Assembly: GCF_000014445.1 (NCBI RefSeq)
Contig: NC_008531.1
Coordinates: 86,001 to 150,000 of the forward strand
Length of the DNA: 64,000 bases
Direction of reading: 5' to 3'
DNA from: Leuconostoc mesenteroides subsp. mesenteroides ATCC 8293
GTDB taxonomy: Bacteria; Bacillota; Bacilli; Lactobacillales; Lactobacillaceae
Shown here: positions 17,187-25,677 of the stretch, in pieces
How positions within the stretch are numbered: the stretch's first letter is position 1
How the letters are laid out: each line of letters opens with the position of its first letter
Translations under genes and position numbers: made by a program
Notes under the pieces: model-generated
The model's input: only the letters and a program-made list of their open reading frames with translations
Database searches by the model: none
What the model was told of the DNA's origin: nothing

Positions 17187-17919
17187 GAGTTTGATTCAGA
17201 CTAGTAGTTTAGATAAGTTTTATGGTAAGAAGCAAGTTTTACATCAAATCAATGTGACAATACCGAAAAATAAAGTCACGGTTTTGTTAGGCCCGTCGGG
17301 ATCAGGAAAATCTACGCTGATTCGAACATTTAATGGACTAGAAAATTTTAGTTCTGGTGAAATAAATATATTCGGACAAACAATTGAACCCCGAAATAAC
17401 AAACAATGGAAAAGTATTCAAACGCGTATTGGCATGGTATTTCAGAGTTATGATTTGTTTCCAAATATGACCGTTATGAAAAACATTCTATTAGGACCCC
17501 TTAAAGTTCAAAAACGTTCGCGCGAAGAAGTGGTGGAAAAAGCCAAAAAATTACTGAGTGAAGTGGGCTTATCTGAATATGAAAATGCTTATCCCCGTCA
17601 GTTATCAGGTGGGCAAAAACAGCGAGTAGCCATTGTGAGAGCATTAATTTTGAATCCAGAGCTTATGTTATTTGATGAAGTGACAGCATCATTAGATCCA
17701 GAAATGGTTCGTGGCATTTTGGATATTTTGAAAAACTTAGCCAATAAAAATTTAACAATGGTTATTGTAACGCATGAGATGAACTTTGCTCGTCAGGTTG
17801 GGAACAAAGTTATTTTCTTAGAAAATGGCAGGGTTGTGGAACAAGGAGATGGGGCAACATTTTTCACTCATCCAACCACAAAAAGAGCAGAGGCGTTTTT
17901 AGAAAGTATGTCTTTTTAA
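17179..17919 (+). CDS. Amino-acid ABC transporter ATP-binding protein
   Basis: A 246-aa GlnQ-type ATPase with Walker A GPSGSGKST, Q-loop VFQSYDLF, signature LSGGQKQR, Walker B LMLFDEVTASLD and H-loop VTHEM. The Walker B box has Glu followed by Val in place of the usual Pro (DEVTASLD), seen in a minority of this family and compatible with activity. It energises the two permeases encoded upstream. Confidence 0.92.
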   Translation: MSESLIQTSSLDKFYGKKQVLHQINVTIPKNKVTVLLGPSGSGKSTLIRTFNGLENFSSGEINIFGQTIEPRNNKQWKSIQTRIGMVFQSYDLFPNMTVMKNILLGPLKVQKRSREEVVEKAKKLLSEVGLSEYENAYPRQLSGGQKQRVAIVRALILNPELMLFDEVTASLDPEMVRGILDILKNLANKNLTMVIVTHEMNFARQVGNKVIFLENGRVVEQGDGATFFTHPTTKRAEAFLESMSF

Positions 17920-17979
17920 AAATCAAACTACATTAGATGATCCTTAGTGAGTACAAATAAAGAAAGAGAGAAAGAGAAT

Positions 17980-18825
17980 ATGAACAAGAAAAGTAAATGG
18001 ACATTACTAGTAGCGGTTACTGTGGTAACAGTTGGTGCCGGCGTTAATTATCGAATATTATCAGCGAAGGCTGATACAAATCAAAGTGGACGAACGGTGA
18101 AAGAAATCAAAAAGTCTGGGGAGATTAAGATTGCTGTTTTTGGTGATTTAAAACCATATGGATGGGTGGATAAAAATGGTAAAAGACAAGGATATGACAT
18201 TGAATTGGCTAAGAAAGTTGCCAAGGATCTAGGTGTAAAAGTCAAATATGTTCAAGTTAATGCCAACGCACGTGTAGATGCCCTTAATTCAGGGAAAGTT
18301 GACTTAGCATTGGCTAATTTTACAGTAACACCCGAACGTAAAAAGGTCATTGACTTTGCCAAGCCATATATGAAAGTTTCAATTGGTGTGGCATCAAAGA
18401 AAAGCAAGTTAATTACGAAGGTAGATCAGTTGCATGGTAAAAAGTTAATCGTTAACAAAGGAACTACCGCTGAAACGTACTTTACCAAGAACTATACCAA
18501 AGCGAGTTTGCTTAAATTTGACTCTAAAACACAACAATTTGCTGCATTAAAGGATGGGAGAGCAGATGCTATAACTGATGATAATTCATATCTTTTTGCT
18601 TGGGTTAAAAGTCACCCAGATTATAAGGTAGGTATTAAAAAATTGGGTGAACAGTCATATATTTCTCCAGGAGTGCAAAAGGGCAATAAGAGCCTCTTAA
18701 AATGGACAGATAAAGAAATTAATAAGCTCAACAAGAATCAGTTCTTTACAAAAGATTACGATAAAACATTAGCCCCTTACTTCGGAAAAGATGTGAAGTC
18801 ATCAGACATCACTATTAATAATTAG
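17980..18825 (+). CDS. Amino-acid ABC transporter substrate-binding protein (SBP family 3), probably secreted
   Basis: A 281-aa binding protein with GYDIELAKKVAKDLGVKVKYVQV and VDLALANFTVTPERKKVIDFAKPYM. The N-terminus (MNKKSKWTLLVAVTVVTVGAG) ends with SAKAD, a plausible signal peptidase I site, and there is no lipobox cysteine. It starts at ATG 17980; a GTG at 17947 is less likely. It is the second binding protein for this importer, beside the MetQ-like protein, so one permease pair may serve two ligands. Confidence 0.85.
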   Translation: MNKKSKWTLLVAVTVVTVGAGVNYRILSAKADTNQSGRTVKEIKKSGEIKIAVFGDLKPYGWVDKNGKRQGYDIELAKKVAKDLGVKVKYVQVNANARVDALNSGKVDLALANFTVTPERKKVIDFAKPYMKVSIGVASKKSKLITKVDQLHGKKLIVNKGTTAETYFTKNYTKASLLKFDSKTQQFAALKDGRADAITDDNSYLFAWVKSHPDYKVGIKKLGEQSYISPGVQKGNKSLLKWTDKEINKLNKNQFFTKDYDKTLAPYFGKDVKSSDITINN

Positions 18826-18880
18826 ATACTCAACTAATTTAGATTTTAAATTAGAATAAATATTTGGTGGAGATATAATC

Positions 18881-20002
18881 ATGCTTTATGATTTGATTGT
18901 TATAGGAACTGGTTCTGTTGGCTCTAGCACTGGTTATTATGCCGCTAAGAGAGGGTTAAGTGTTTTGGAAATTGATTCCGCCACACCGCCACATACTAAT
19001 GGATCACACCATGGCGAAACTAGGATGATTCGCCATGCTTATGGTGAAGGTTCATCTTACGTACCTCTTGTATTGCGTGCGCAAGAACTATGGAACGAAC
19101 TAAAAAGAGACACACAAGTTGACATATTTCATCAAACAGGAGTGCTGAATATAGCACCTAAGCAATCGATCTTTTTAAATAATATCATAACTTCTGCTGA
19201 AAAATATGAGTTACCGATCGAAGTATATGATGCTTCTGAAGCCAGAAAAAAGTGGCCACAATTTACAATACCTGATCAATTCAGGGCGGTTTTAGAAAAG
19301 AACTCTGGCTATTTGAAATCAGAACTAGCTATTGATACGTATGTTAAAGAAGCTAAACGGTTGGGCGCTCATGAACAATTTAACACGCAGGTCATTTCGG
19401 TTGATAATGATGATAATGGATTTGTTCATGTGACCACAAATGCAGGTACATTTATAGGGAAATCGGCTGTTATAACTGTTGGTACTTGGGTTAAAGATCT
19501 GATACCCAACCTACCCATTCAGCCAGTTAGAAAAGTTGTTTCGTGGTTTGAAGCACCAAAACAGCTGGCAGAAGAGATCGGTTTTCCAGCATTTACAATT
19601 CAACTCGGTGACGGTACACATTATTACGGTTTTCCAGCCAATAAAGGGCTCATTAAAATAGGTCGACACCAGGGAGGGCAATATATCACGAAGCGAGAAG
19701 AACGACTTGACTTCGATGCCCTTAATGAGGATAGAACAGAAATAGAACCTTTGTTAAACAGTGTCTTGAAAACTGTTGGCAACTTGGATCATGGTGTGGC
19801 CTGCAGTTATGATTTGTCACCGGATGAACACTTTATCGTTGACGATTTGCCAGGAAAGAAAAATATTCAGTTTGTTTCAGGATTAAGTGGTCATGGTTTT
19901 AAATTTGCTAGTGTGTTAGGCGAAATATTGGTTGCCAAAGCGTTAAATGAAACATTGGATTTTGACCTCTCACCATTTTTGTTATCGCGGTTTAATTCAT
20001 AA
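18881..20002 (+). CDS. solA: N-methyl-amino-acid oxidase (SolA/MTOX family flavoprotein)
   Basis: A 373-aa flavoprotein of the monomeric sarcosine oxidase/N-methyltryptophan oxidase family. It has the GTGSVGSS FAD motif, the family signature GSHHGETRMIRHAYGEG (residues 41-57), and Cys308 in ACSYDLSPDEHF, the same number as the covalent FAD cysteine of E. coli N-methyltryptophan oxidase. Such enzymes demethylate secondary N-methyl amino acids with O2, giving formaldehyde and H2O2. As the last gene of the T-box 3 operon it could release a free amino acid from an N-methyl form. The substrate is not known. Confidence 0.85.
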   Translation: MLYDLIVIGTGSVGSSTGYYAAKRGLSVLEIDSATPPHTNGSHHGETRMIRHAYGEGSSYVPLVLRAQELWNELKRDTQVDIFHQTGVLNIAPKQSIFLNNIITSAEKYELPIEVYDASEARKKWPQFTIPDQFRAVLEKNSGYLKSELAIDTYVKEAKRLGAHEQFNTQVISVDNDDNGFVHVTTNAGTFIGKSAVITVGTWVKDLIPNLPIQPVRKVVSWFEAPKQLAEEIGFPAFTIQLGDGTHYYGFPANKGLIKIGRHQGGQYITKREERLDFDALNEDRTEIEPLLNSVLKTVGNLDHGVACSYDLSPDEHFIVDDLPGKKNIQFVSGLSGHGFKFASVLGEILVAKALNETLDFDLSPFLLSRFNS

Positions 20003-20043
20003 GAAAATATTGAAATGCTTTAGTAAAATTAAATGATGGCGTG

Positions 20044-20079
20044 AAAAAAAGCAACTACTAATTTAAGTAGTTGCTTTTT
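20044..20079 (+). terminator. Terminator of the T-box 3 operon
   Basis: An 8-bp perfect stem (20051-20058 with 20067-20074), 5' A-run and 3' T-run. Confidence 0.88.
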
Positions 20080-20114
20080 CAATGTTCATGATAAATTTAT
20101 AACAGTTAAAAATT

Positions 20115-20143
20115 TTGCTGAATAAGCATAAAATTGCTAAAAT
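20115..20143 (+). promoter_or_regulatory. Possible promoter for crcB1 (leaderless start)
   Basis: TTGCTG (20115-20120), a 17-nt spacer and TAAAAT (20138-20143). Transcription would begin about at the ATG at 20151, where no properly spaced ribosome site exists. Confidence 0.4.
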
Positions 20144-20150
20144 AGAGGGT

Positions 20151-20549
20151 ATGCAAAATCAGAAGAATTTTCTAACTGAACTATTAGTTACCGGACTTGG
20201 CGGTGCCATTGGTGGGGCTACGCGGTATCTTTTGGGATTAGTTCCAATAATTGGACCAATGCCAGTAATGACGATGTTAATTAATTGGCTTGGTACTTTG
20301 CTATTAGCAATGTTGGGTGCCTATCTAGCGAGTCATCGCAGTCGGTTAGAGCGGTGGCAGTCTTTCCTTGGTACTGGTGTTTTAGGTGGATTCACGACAT
20401 TTAGCACCATGATTTGGCAAGTACATCAACAGTTATTCATTAGCGTAGCCAATGCTTTAGTTTATATGATATTAACTCTTGGTGGTGGTCTTATCATGTT
20501 AAAATTGGGTAACTACTTTGGCAACAAGATCGGTGAGGCACATGTATGA
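20151..20549 (+). CDS. crcB: Fluoride channel CrcB/Fluc, subunit 1
   Basis: A 132-aa four-helix protein with the Fluc signatures GLGGAIGGATRYLLG near the N-terminus and GTGVLGGFTTFSTM in helix 3. Fluc proteins form dual-topology dimers that export fluoride. In many Gram-positives two adjacent genes make a heterodimer, and a second copy follows with a 4-bp overlap. ATG 20151 fits the family N-terminus; the alternative TTG at 20115 would coincide with the promoter. No crcB riboswitch was recognised. Confidence 0.88.
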   Translation: MQNQKNFLTELLVTGLGGAIGGATRYLLGLVPIIGPMPVMTMLINWLGTLLLAMLGAYLASHRSRLERWQSFLGTGVLGGFTTFSTMIWQVHQQLFISVANALVYMILTLGGGLIMLKLGNYFGNKIGEAHV

Positions 20550-20884
20550 CAATACTAGGGGTAGCCATTGGTTCGGCATTAGGTACAATGCTGCGGTATA
20601 TTGTTCTGAATACGTGGCCAGCTAAGTCGAAATACTTTACTGCCGTATTCATTGTTAATATGGTTGGCAGTTTCGCGCTAGGTTATCTTATGGCTACAGG
20701 CGCAACCTACGCGATGCATAGCTTTTGGACGACGGGTGTAATTGCGGGGCTAACGACTTTTAGTACGATGATGACACAAAGCGGTCAATACACTCGTGGC
20801 CAACAAGCTTGGTACTTAGCTTGGCAAATCATTTTTGGTATGATTTTCTTTAGTGCAGGTACTGCGCTAATCACGATATTATGA
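20546..20884 (+). CDS. crcB: Fluoride channel CrcB/Fluc, subunit 2
   Basis: A 112-aa partner of the preceding protein, with GSALGTMLRYIVLN, NMVGSFALGY and TTGVIAGLTTFSTMMTQS. The start overlaps the stop of the first copy (ATGA), so the two are translated together and probably assemble as a heterodimer exporting fluoride. Confidence 0.9.
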   Translation: MTILGVAIGSALGTMLRYIVLNTWPAKSKYFTAVFIVNMVGSFALGYLMATGATYAMHSFWTTGVIAGLTTFSTMMTQSGQYTRGQQAWYLAWQIIFGMIFFSAGTALITIL

Positions 20885-20927
20885 AAGAATACCAAATTAA
20901 GTTGAACATATTAATGAGGACAAAATA

Positions 20928-21809
20928 ATGAGTAAAATAGCAGTTATTATTGATTCATCTTCGGCAATGCCAGTAGCTATTCGCAACCGGTATCATATTT
21001 TTCAAGTGAATGATCCCATTATTTTTGGGGATGAAGTCTACAAGGAGACTGTGGATATTCATAGTTTGGGTGAACTTGTTAAAATGATGCAAGAAAAAAA
21101 GCAATTGGCCTCCACATCTCAACCGGCCCCTGGCGATTGGGAAGAAGCGTTGAACTTAGCTAAGGCATCTGGTTACAATCAGGCCATTTTGATTACGCTT
21201 TCATCTGGTATTTCAGGTACCTATCAAACAGCTAATGCAATTGCGCAATCATATGACGGTATGGATGAAGTTCGCGCGTGGGATTCAAAAATAGCAGTAA
21301 TGGGTGCCGGTGTGCAAGCTATATTAGCAGCTGCTATGGCGGAGAAAAACCGTTCACTTGATGAAATTATTACATCATTAGAACAACTACGATCAACCAT
21401 TGACGTTCGCTTCGTTGTCAATGATATTTCACATTTACAACGCACAGGTCGCTTATCACGCGGCCAAGCTTTAATTGGTGGTTTGTTGAATATCAAACCA
21501 ATTTTGTCCATTGATGTTCAAGACGAAGGAAAAATCGGAGCTGTTGGCAAGGCACGCAAGATGAGTGGGGCTTTAAAAGAAATAAAAGAACCATTACGTC
21601 AGTCATTAGCAGAAGCTGATTATCCTGTTCGGGCCTATGTAATTGATGGTAATAACACGAAGTTAGGCGATAAATGGTTGAAAGATTTACAGTCTGAATA
21701 TCCTACCGTTAAATTTGAACGTGGTGTGATTGGTGCATTTATTGGCGTACATACAGGCGATGGCGCCATGGGTGTAATCTGGGCACGTGATTGGGAAGAT
21801 TTAATTTAA
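20928..21809 (+). CDS. DegV family fatty-acid-binding protein
   Basis: A 293-aa DegV protein: N-terminal VIIDSSSAMP, the T-S-Q-P loop (STSQPAPGDW), SSGISGTYQTA and the HLQRTGRLSRGQALIGGLLNIKPIL segment. DegV/FakB proteins bind a fatty acid and present it to the kinase FakA for incorporation into phospholipid. The gene has its own terminator and no partner nearby. Confidence 0.9.
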   Translation: MSKIAVIIDSSSAMPVAIRNRYHIFQVNDPIIFGDEVYKETVDIHSLGELVKMMQEKKQLASTSQPAPGDWEEALNLAKASGYNQAILITLSSGISGTYQTANAIAQSYDGMDEVRAWDSKIAVMGAGVQAILAAAMAEKNRSLDEIITSLEQLRSTIDVRFVVNDISHLQRTGRLSRGQALIGGLLNIKPILSIDVQDEGKIGAVGKARKMSGALKEIKEPLRQSLAEADYPVRAYVIDGNNTKLGDKWLKDLQSEYPTVKFERGVIGAFIGVHTGDGAMGVIWARDWEDLI

Positions 21810-21816
21810 TCGGTAA

Positions 21817-21854
21817 TAAAAACCAGTATCAACCAAAATTGGTGCTGGTTTTAT
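21817..21854 (+). terminator. Terminator after degV
   Basis: An inverted repeat AAAACCAG...CTGGTTTT with inner AACC/GGTT pairs and a flanking T-run. Confidence 0.8.
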
Positions 21855-21892
21855 TGTATAATTAAGAATAGAATAATTTACGGGGTTTACTA

Positions 21893-22531
21893 ATGCAACG
21901 ATCAAGACGTTTTCAAATTGTTTATGAAGTGCTCAACGCGGTCACGCACGGATTTGGGTTCATTTTAGCTGTGATTGCCGGTGTAATGTTGATGATTCAT
22001 GTGTTGAGCAAACCAGTTACCGCATTGACTTTAACTGCGGTTATCATCTATATTAGTACGGTTGGTTTTTTTCTACTTGCCTCAACGCTATTTCATTCGC
22101 TCGTGTTTACCCGTGCGGCAAAAATCTTTCAATTTTTTGACCATGCAGGCATATATCTTGTTATCTTAGGTAGTTACACGCCCTACACATGGTTATTGAT
22201 CAAGGGCTGGGTTGGCTGGACTATTTGGGGCGCTATTTTAGCAATGACGATTGCCGGATTTGTTTATGATTTATTTTTTGTTGGACGATGGCCTTGGGTA
22301 TCGGTGACGATTTATCTGGTCATGGGGTGGTTGATTATTCTAGCAATGCCTATTCTTTGGGGCGTTTTGTCGCATACCGCCTTCTGGTTACTTGTTGCTG
22401 GAGGCTTGACCTATTCGGCGGGAACTATTTTTTATCTTATTCCTAAAATTCCAATGGGTCATGTTTATTGGCATCTCTTCGTCTTAGGTGGCGCTGGATT
22501 AATGTTTGCTAGTATCTACATTTCTTTGTAA
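21893..22531 (+). CDS. Hemolysin III family (PAQR-type) membrane protein
   Basis: A 212-aa seven-helix protein with the HlyIII/PAQR metal-site residues: ASTLFHSL in helix 2, FDHAGIYLVILGSYTPY, and GHVYWHLFVLGGAG at the end. Proteins of this family (B. subtilis YplQ, E. coli YqfA) are related to adiponectin receptors and are thought to be metal-dependent membrane hydrolases or lipid-homeostasis factors. Hemolytic activity should not be assumed. It stands alone between terminators. Confidence 0.87.
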   Translation: MQRSRRFQIVYEVLNAVTHGFGFILAVIAGVMLMIHVLSKPVTALTLTAVIIYISTVGFFLLASTLFHSLVFTRAAKIFQFFDHAGIYLVILGSYTPYTWLLIKGWVGWTIWGAILAMTIAGFVYDLFFVGRWPWVSVTIYLVMGWLIILAMPILWGVLSHTAFWLLVAGGLTYSAGTIFYLIPKIPMGHVYWHLFVLGGAGLMFASIYISL

Positions 22532-22551
22532 AAGCCGTTAGGCTTTTTTTT
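22531..22551 (+). terminator. Terminator after hemolysin III gene
   Basis: A short AAAGCC/GGCTTT stem with GTTA loop and eight Ts, overlapping the stop codon. Confidence 0.75.
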
Positions 22552-22586
22552 ATGACTATTTTCAAAATAATGATTACTTTATTAAA

Positions 22587-22646
22587 GTTAGTTGGTTGCG
22601 TAAATAAACTAACGGTTGTATAATGTATTTGTTGTAAGCGCTTCCA
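22587..22646 (+). promoter_or_regulatory. xylose transporter promoter with XylR operator and cre
   Basis: The promoter is TTGCGT (22596-22601), 17 nt, TATAAT (22619-22624). An inverted repeat GTTAGTT...AACTAAC (22587-22613) covers the -35 region and shares AGTTGGTTG with the palindrome before xylA, so it is the likely XylR operator. TGTAAGCGCTTCCA (22633-22646) matches the CcpA cre consensus at all but one position, predicting glucose repression. Confidence 0.75.
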
Positions 22647-22673
22647 ATATAAAAATAAAAGTAAGGAGAAATC

Positions 22674-24128
22674 ATGTTGAAACGTAAACCTATCTCAAAT
22701 AATTTTATTTATTTTTTTGGAGCCCTTGGTGGCCTCCTATTCGGATATGACACGGGTGTAATATCTGGTGCTATGTTATTCATCGGAAAAGAATTAGAAA
22801 TTCAGACAGGATCTTTTGAAGATGGATTCATTACGGCATCTGTATTGCTTGGTGCCATTCTTGGTGCCGCAATTATAGGTCCAATGTCTGATAAACTAGG
22901 CAGGAAAAAACTTCTTTTATCAGCAGCGATAATTTTCTTTGTAGGTGCTTTGGGATCTGGAATTGGTTTTAATTACACACTACTGGTCACTTCGCGGGTA
23001 TTGTTGGGTATCGCAGTTGGAGCGGCTTCAGCATTGATTCCAACTTATCTGGCAGAATTATCTCCTGCAGACAAACGTGGCGGAATAGGAACCTTATTTC
23101 AATTAATGATCATGACGGGAATATTTCTTGCCTATGTTTCAAATGAATGGCTTTCTCCAAGTGGATGGTTAGGACTCAATCAAAATGTCGGATGGCATTG
23201 GATGCTTGGATTAGCAGCAGTGCCGGCTGCCCTGTTATTTATCGGCGGTCTTTCGCTTCCAGAGTCGCCACGTTTCCTAGTCAAACAAGGAAAAATGAGT
23301 GAAGCCCAAAAGGTCTTATCAACCATGAATCCAAACGCAAAACTTGTAGAAGAAGAGTTATATGATATTAAACTACAAGCGAATACACCTTCCGGTGGTT
23401 TCAAGGAACTATTTGGTCCCATGGCACGGCCAGTGTTAATAATGGCTTTAGGACTGGCCATTTTTCAACAGGTTATGGGATGTAACACCGTATTATATTA
23501 CGCACCAAAAATATTCATTTCTGCGGGGTTTAGTGAACATTTTGCACTCCAATCACATATTGTTATCGGATTATTTAACGTGATTGTTACCGCGATTGCG
23601 GTTAAAATAATGGATAAAATAGATCGAAAGAAAATGCTAACCTATGGTGCTATTGGTATGGGTGCATCGCTGTTAACGATGTCAACAGCGATGCTTGTTC
23701 TTCGAGCGGGAAATGGTAATGTTGGTTCATGGATATGTGTCATTGCTTTGACGCTCTATATTGCTTTCTTTTCGGCTACTTGGGGACCAGTTATGTGGGT
23801 TATGATAGGAGAGGCATTTCCACTTAATATACGTGGACTTGGTAACTCGTTTGGTGCCGTTATAAACTGGACAGCTAATTTTGCTGTGTCACAGTCATTT
23901 CCTATGCTTTTAATCGCTTTTACACCAGATCATGCTATTAATGCAGAGGGGCAAGGGATTGCTAAGCTCTTTATCATTTATGGTGTTTTGTGCTTTGTTG
24001 CTATTTGGTTTATTGCTAAATTTACAATCGAGACTCGTAATCGTTCATTAGAATCTATCGAATCAGACTTGAGATCAAAAGCCCATGCAAAAGGCTATCT
24101 GGAGAGTGACTATGTTGGGATAAAATAG
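22674..24128 (+). CDS. xylT: Sugar porter family MFS transporter (D-xylose:H+ symporter-like)
   Basis: A 484-aa 12-helix sugar/H+ symporter. It shows the sugar-porter signatures GGLLFGYDTGVISGA in helix 1, DKLGRKK between helices 2 and 3, PESPRFLVKQGK after helix 6, QQVMGCNTVLYYAP in helix 7, and the C-terminal segment FTIETRNRSLESIE. D-xylose is the inferred substrate because xylR, xylA and xylB follow and a XylR-type operator and cre lie upstream. Confidence 0.87.
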   Translation: MLKRKPISNNFIYFFGALGGLLFGYDTGVISGAMLFIGKELEIQTGSFEDGFITASVLLGAILGAAIIGPMSDKLGRKKLLLSAAIIFFVGALGSGIGFNYTLLVTSRVLLGIAVGAASALIPTYLAELSPADKRGGIGTLFQLMIMTGIFLAYVSNEWLSPSGWLGLNQNVGWHWMLGLAAVPAALLFIGGLSLPESPRFLVKQGKMSEAQKVLSTMNPNAKLVEEELYDIKLQANTPSGGFKELFGPMARPVLIMALGLAIFQQVMGCNTVLYYAPKIFISAGFSEHFALQSHIVIGLFNVIVTAIAVKIMDKIDRKKMLTYGAIGMGASLLTMSTAMLVLRAGNGNVGSWICVIALTLYIAFFSATWGPVMWVMIGEAFPLNIRGLGNSFGAVINWTANFAVSQSFPMLLIAFTPDHAINAEGQGIAKLFIIYGVLCFVAIWFIAKFTIETRNRSLESIESDLRSKAHAKGYLESDYVGIK

Positions 24129-24162
24129 CTGAACTCATACGTATTCTGAATTTTTACTCATT

Positions 24163-24213
24163 AAACCTATGCGCATCAAGCAAATATTTTGTACTGATGC
24201 GCATAGGTTTTTT
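24163..24213 (+). terminator. Terminator after xylT
   Basis: A perfect 16-bp stem (24163-24178 with 24195-24210) and a T-run, well separated from xylR. Confidence 0.92.
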
Positions 24214-24333
24214 AGTTTAAACATTCATTGCTTCATATTCCGGTGTTTGGACGCCAACTTGAAAGCATGTGTCGGTTACCGTACAATGGAGGTACTGTTA
24301 AAACTAATAGAAAACTATTTGAGGGCATTTCAG

Positions 24334-25503
24334 ATGAAAAAGTCAGATCATCTAACTATTCGTGATCATAATCAGCGCTTAGTTTTACAAGCGCTTTTTA
24401 ATGCTGACGAAACATCCCGGGCGCAATTAGCTATTGATTTAAACTTAAATAAATCGACAATCAGCTCTATTTACCGCGATTTGGATGAGAAAGGCTTTAT
24501 TGAAAGCCTTGGTGATGGTGAAACTTCCGAGACAGGAGGCCGTAAAGCAAAGCTGATTCGGTTTAATCGACGTTATGGGTACGTCATTTCTTTTGATATG
24601 GGGCGACATCATTTGCGGACAGCACTGGTTCAGGTTGGTGGAGCAGTGATTATGAAACAAAATACTGCTGTGGACGGCATGAGCGTATTACAAGTAACTG
24701 AGCTAATGATATCTCAGATTAAAAAGTATAAGAATAATAAAAATGGTACCTTGAACGGGCTGATGGGAATATCAGTTGGTATCCATGGTGTCGTTGAAAA
24801 TAACAAGGTACAATATTCCCCTTTTTTCGATTACTCACAACTAGACATGACAGTAGAACTTGAAAACGTCAGTGGCGTACGTGTGGTTTTGGAAAACGAA
24901 GCCAATTTTGCGGCCACCTATATGCGCGATTATCATGATTATCGCAAGTCTGATCATTATAATAATATGGTTGTTTTAAACATTCACTATGGGATTGGCG
25001 CTGGGATTATAATTAATGGTGAGTTGTATCGAGGGATACAGGGTCGAACCGGTGAGATAGGTCGTAGTGTGATTGAAACAAGTACAGGTGAGACAGTTAG
25101 AATTGAAGATTTATATTCTGAAGATGCTATGTTACGAAGAACTGCCGAACGAACTGGGTTGATTGTTCAAGATAGGGATCGATTCATTCAACTGAGAAAA
25201 GAACAACCAGAGACTGTTAGTTTGTTGCTTGATGAGTGGGTTCGTGGTATTTCACGAGTGGCATTTAATTTAGTGCAAACACTGGCACCGGAAGCTTTAT
25301 TCATTCATTCACGTTTTATTGCTGAAATGCCTGACTTATTAGAGCGCGTGATTGTGGCTTATCAAATGTTAAATCCAATCAATCAGTCCGAGATATTATT
25401 TGCAAATCACTCAGTATACGATGCAACATTATTAGGTGGGGCATCGAGCATTGCCAGAGAAGTATTAGATTTAGACGGTTTGTCGCTTAGTTTTAGGCTA
25501 TAA
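24334..25503 (+). CDS. xylR: Xylose repressor XylR (ROK family)
   Basis: A 389-aa ROK-family regulator. Residues about 10-60 form the winged helix-turn-helix (RLVLQALFNADETSRAQLAIDLNLNKSTISSIYRDL). The sugar-kinase-like domain has ISVGIHGVVE, and GAGIIINGELYRGIQGRTGEIGR. The CXCGXXGCXE zinc motif of ROK kinases is absent, as usual for XylR. ATG 24334 with GAGGGC at 24321-24326 is chosen; longer in-frame starts add sequence unlike the family. It should repress xylT and xylA through the two shared operators and release them when xylose is present. Confidence 0.88.
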   Translation: MKKSDHLTIRDHNQRLVLQALFNADETSRAQLAIDLNLNKSTISSIYRDLDEKGFIESLGDGETSETGGRKAKLIRFNRRYGYVISFDMGRHHLRTALVQVGGAVIMKQNTAVDGMSVLQVTELMISQIKKYKNNKNGTLNGLMGISVGIHGVVENNKVQYSPFFDYSQLDMTVELENVSGVRVVLENEANFAATYMRDYHDYRKSDHYNNMVVLNIHYGIGAGIIINGELYRGIQGRTGEIGRSVIETSTGETVRIEDLYSEDAMLRRTAERTGLIVQDRDRFIQLRKEQPETVSLLLDEWVRGISRVAFNLVQTLAPEALFIHSRFIAEMPDLLERVIVAYQMLNPINQSEILFANHSVYDATLLGGASSIAREVLDLDGLSLSFRL

Positions 25504-25513
25504 TCTTTTTGTG

Positions 25514-25548
25514 AAGCAGGACAGTAACTACGCTGTCCCTGCTTTTTT
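25514..25548 (+). terminator. Terminator after xylR
   Basis: GCAGGACAG pairs with CTGTCCCTGC (one bulged C), followed by six Ts. Confidence 0.85.
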
Positions 25549-25582
25549 ATAATTGTTACGTTAGTGGACCTAGTTAATAAGC

Positions 25583-25649
25583 TTGCATAAATTAATGAAA
25601 GCGTATACAATTATCATAGTTGGTTGGTGTAACCAACTATGATAATTGT
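25583..25649 (+). promoter_or_regulatory. xylA promoter, cre and perfect XylR palindrome
   Basis: The promoter is TTGCAT (25583-25588), 17 nt, TACAAT (25606-25611). A cre-like TGAAAGCGTATACA (25596-25609, one mismatch to consensus) overlaps the -10 box. A perfect inverted repeat has 19-bp arms: 25607-25625 and 25631-25649, with a 5-nt centre. The inner AGTTGGTT...AACCAACT is the probable XylR operator, and it lies on and just after the -10 box where a bound repressor would block initiation. Confidence 0.8.
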
Positions 25650-25677
25650 ATTAAATTAATACAGGAGGATAAGTACA

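Noticed and set aside
20151..20884. Fluoride riboswitch ahead of the crcB pair
   Set aside because: The intergenic region is short, and I cannot find the conserved crcB-motif pseudoknot sequences.
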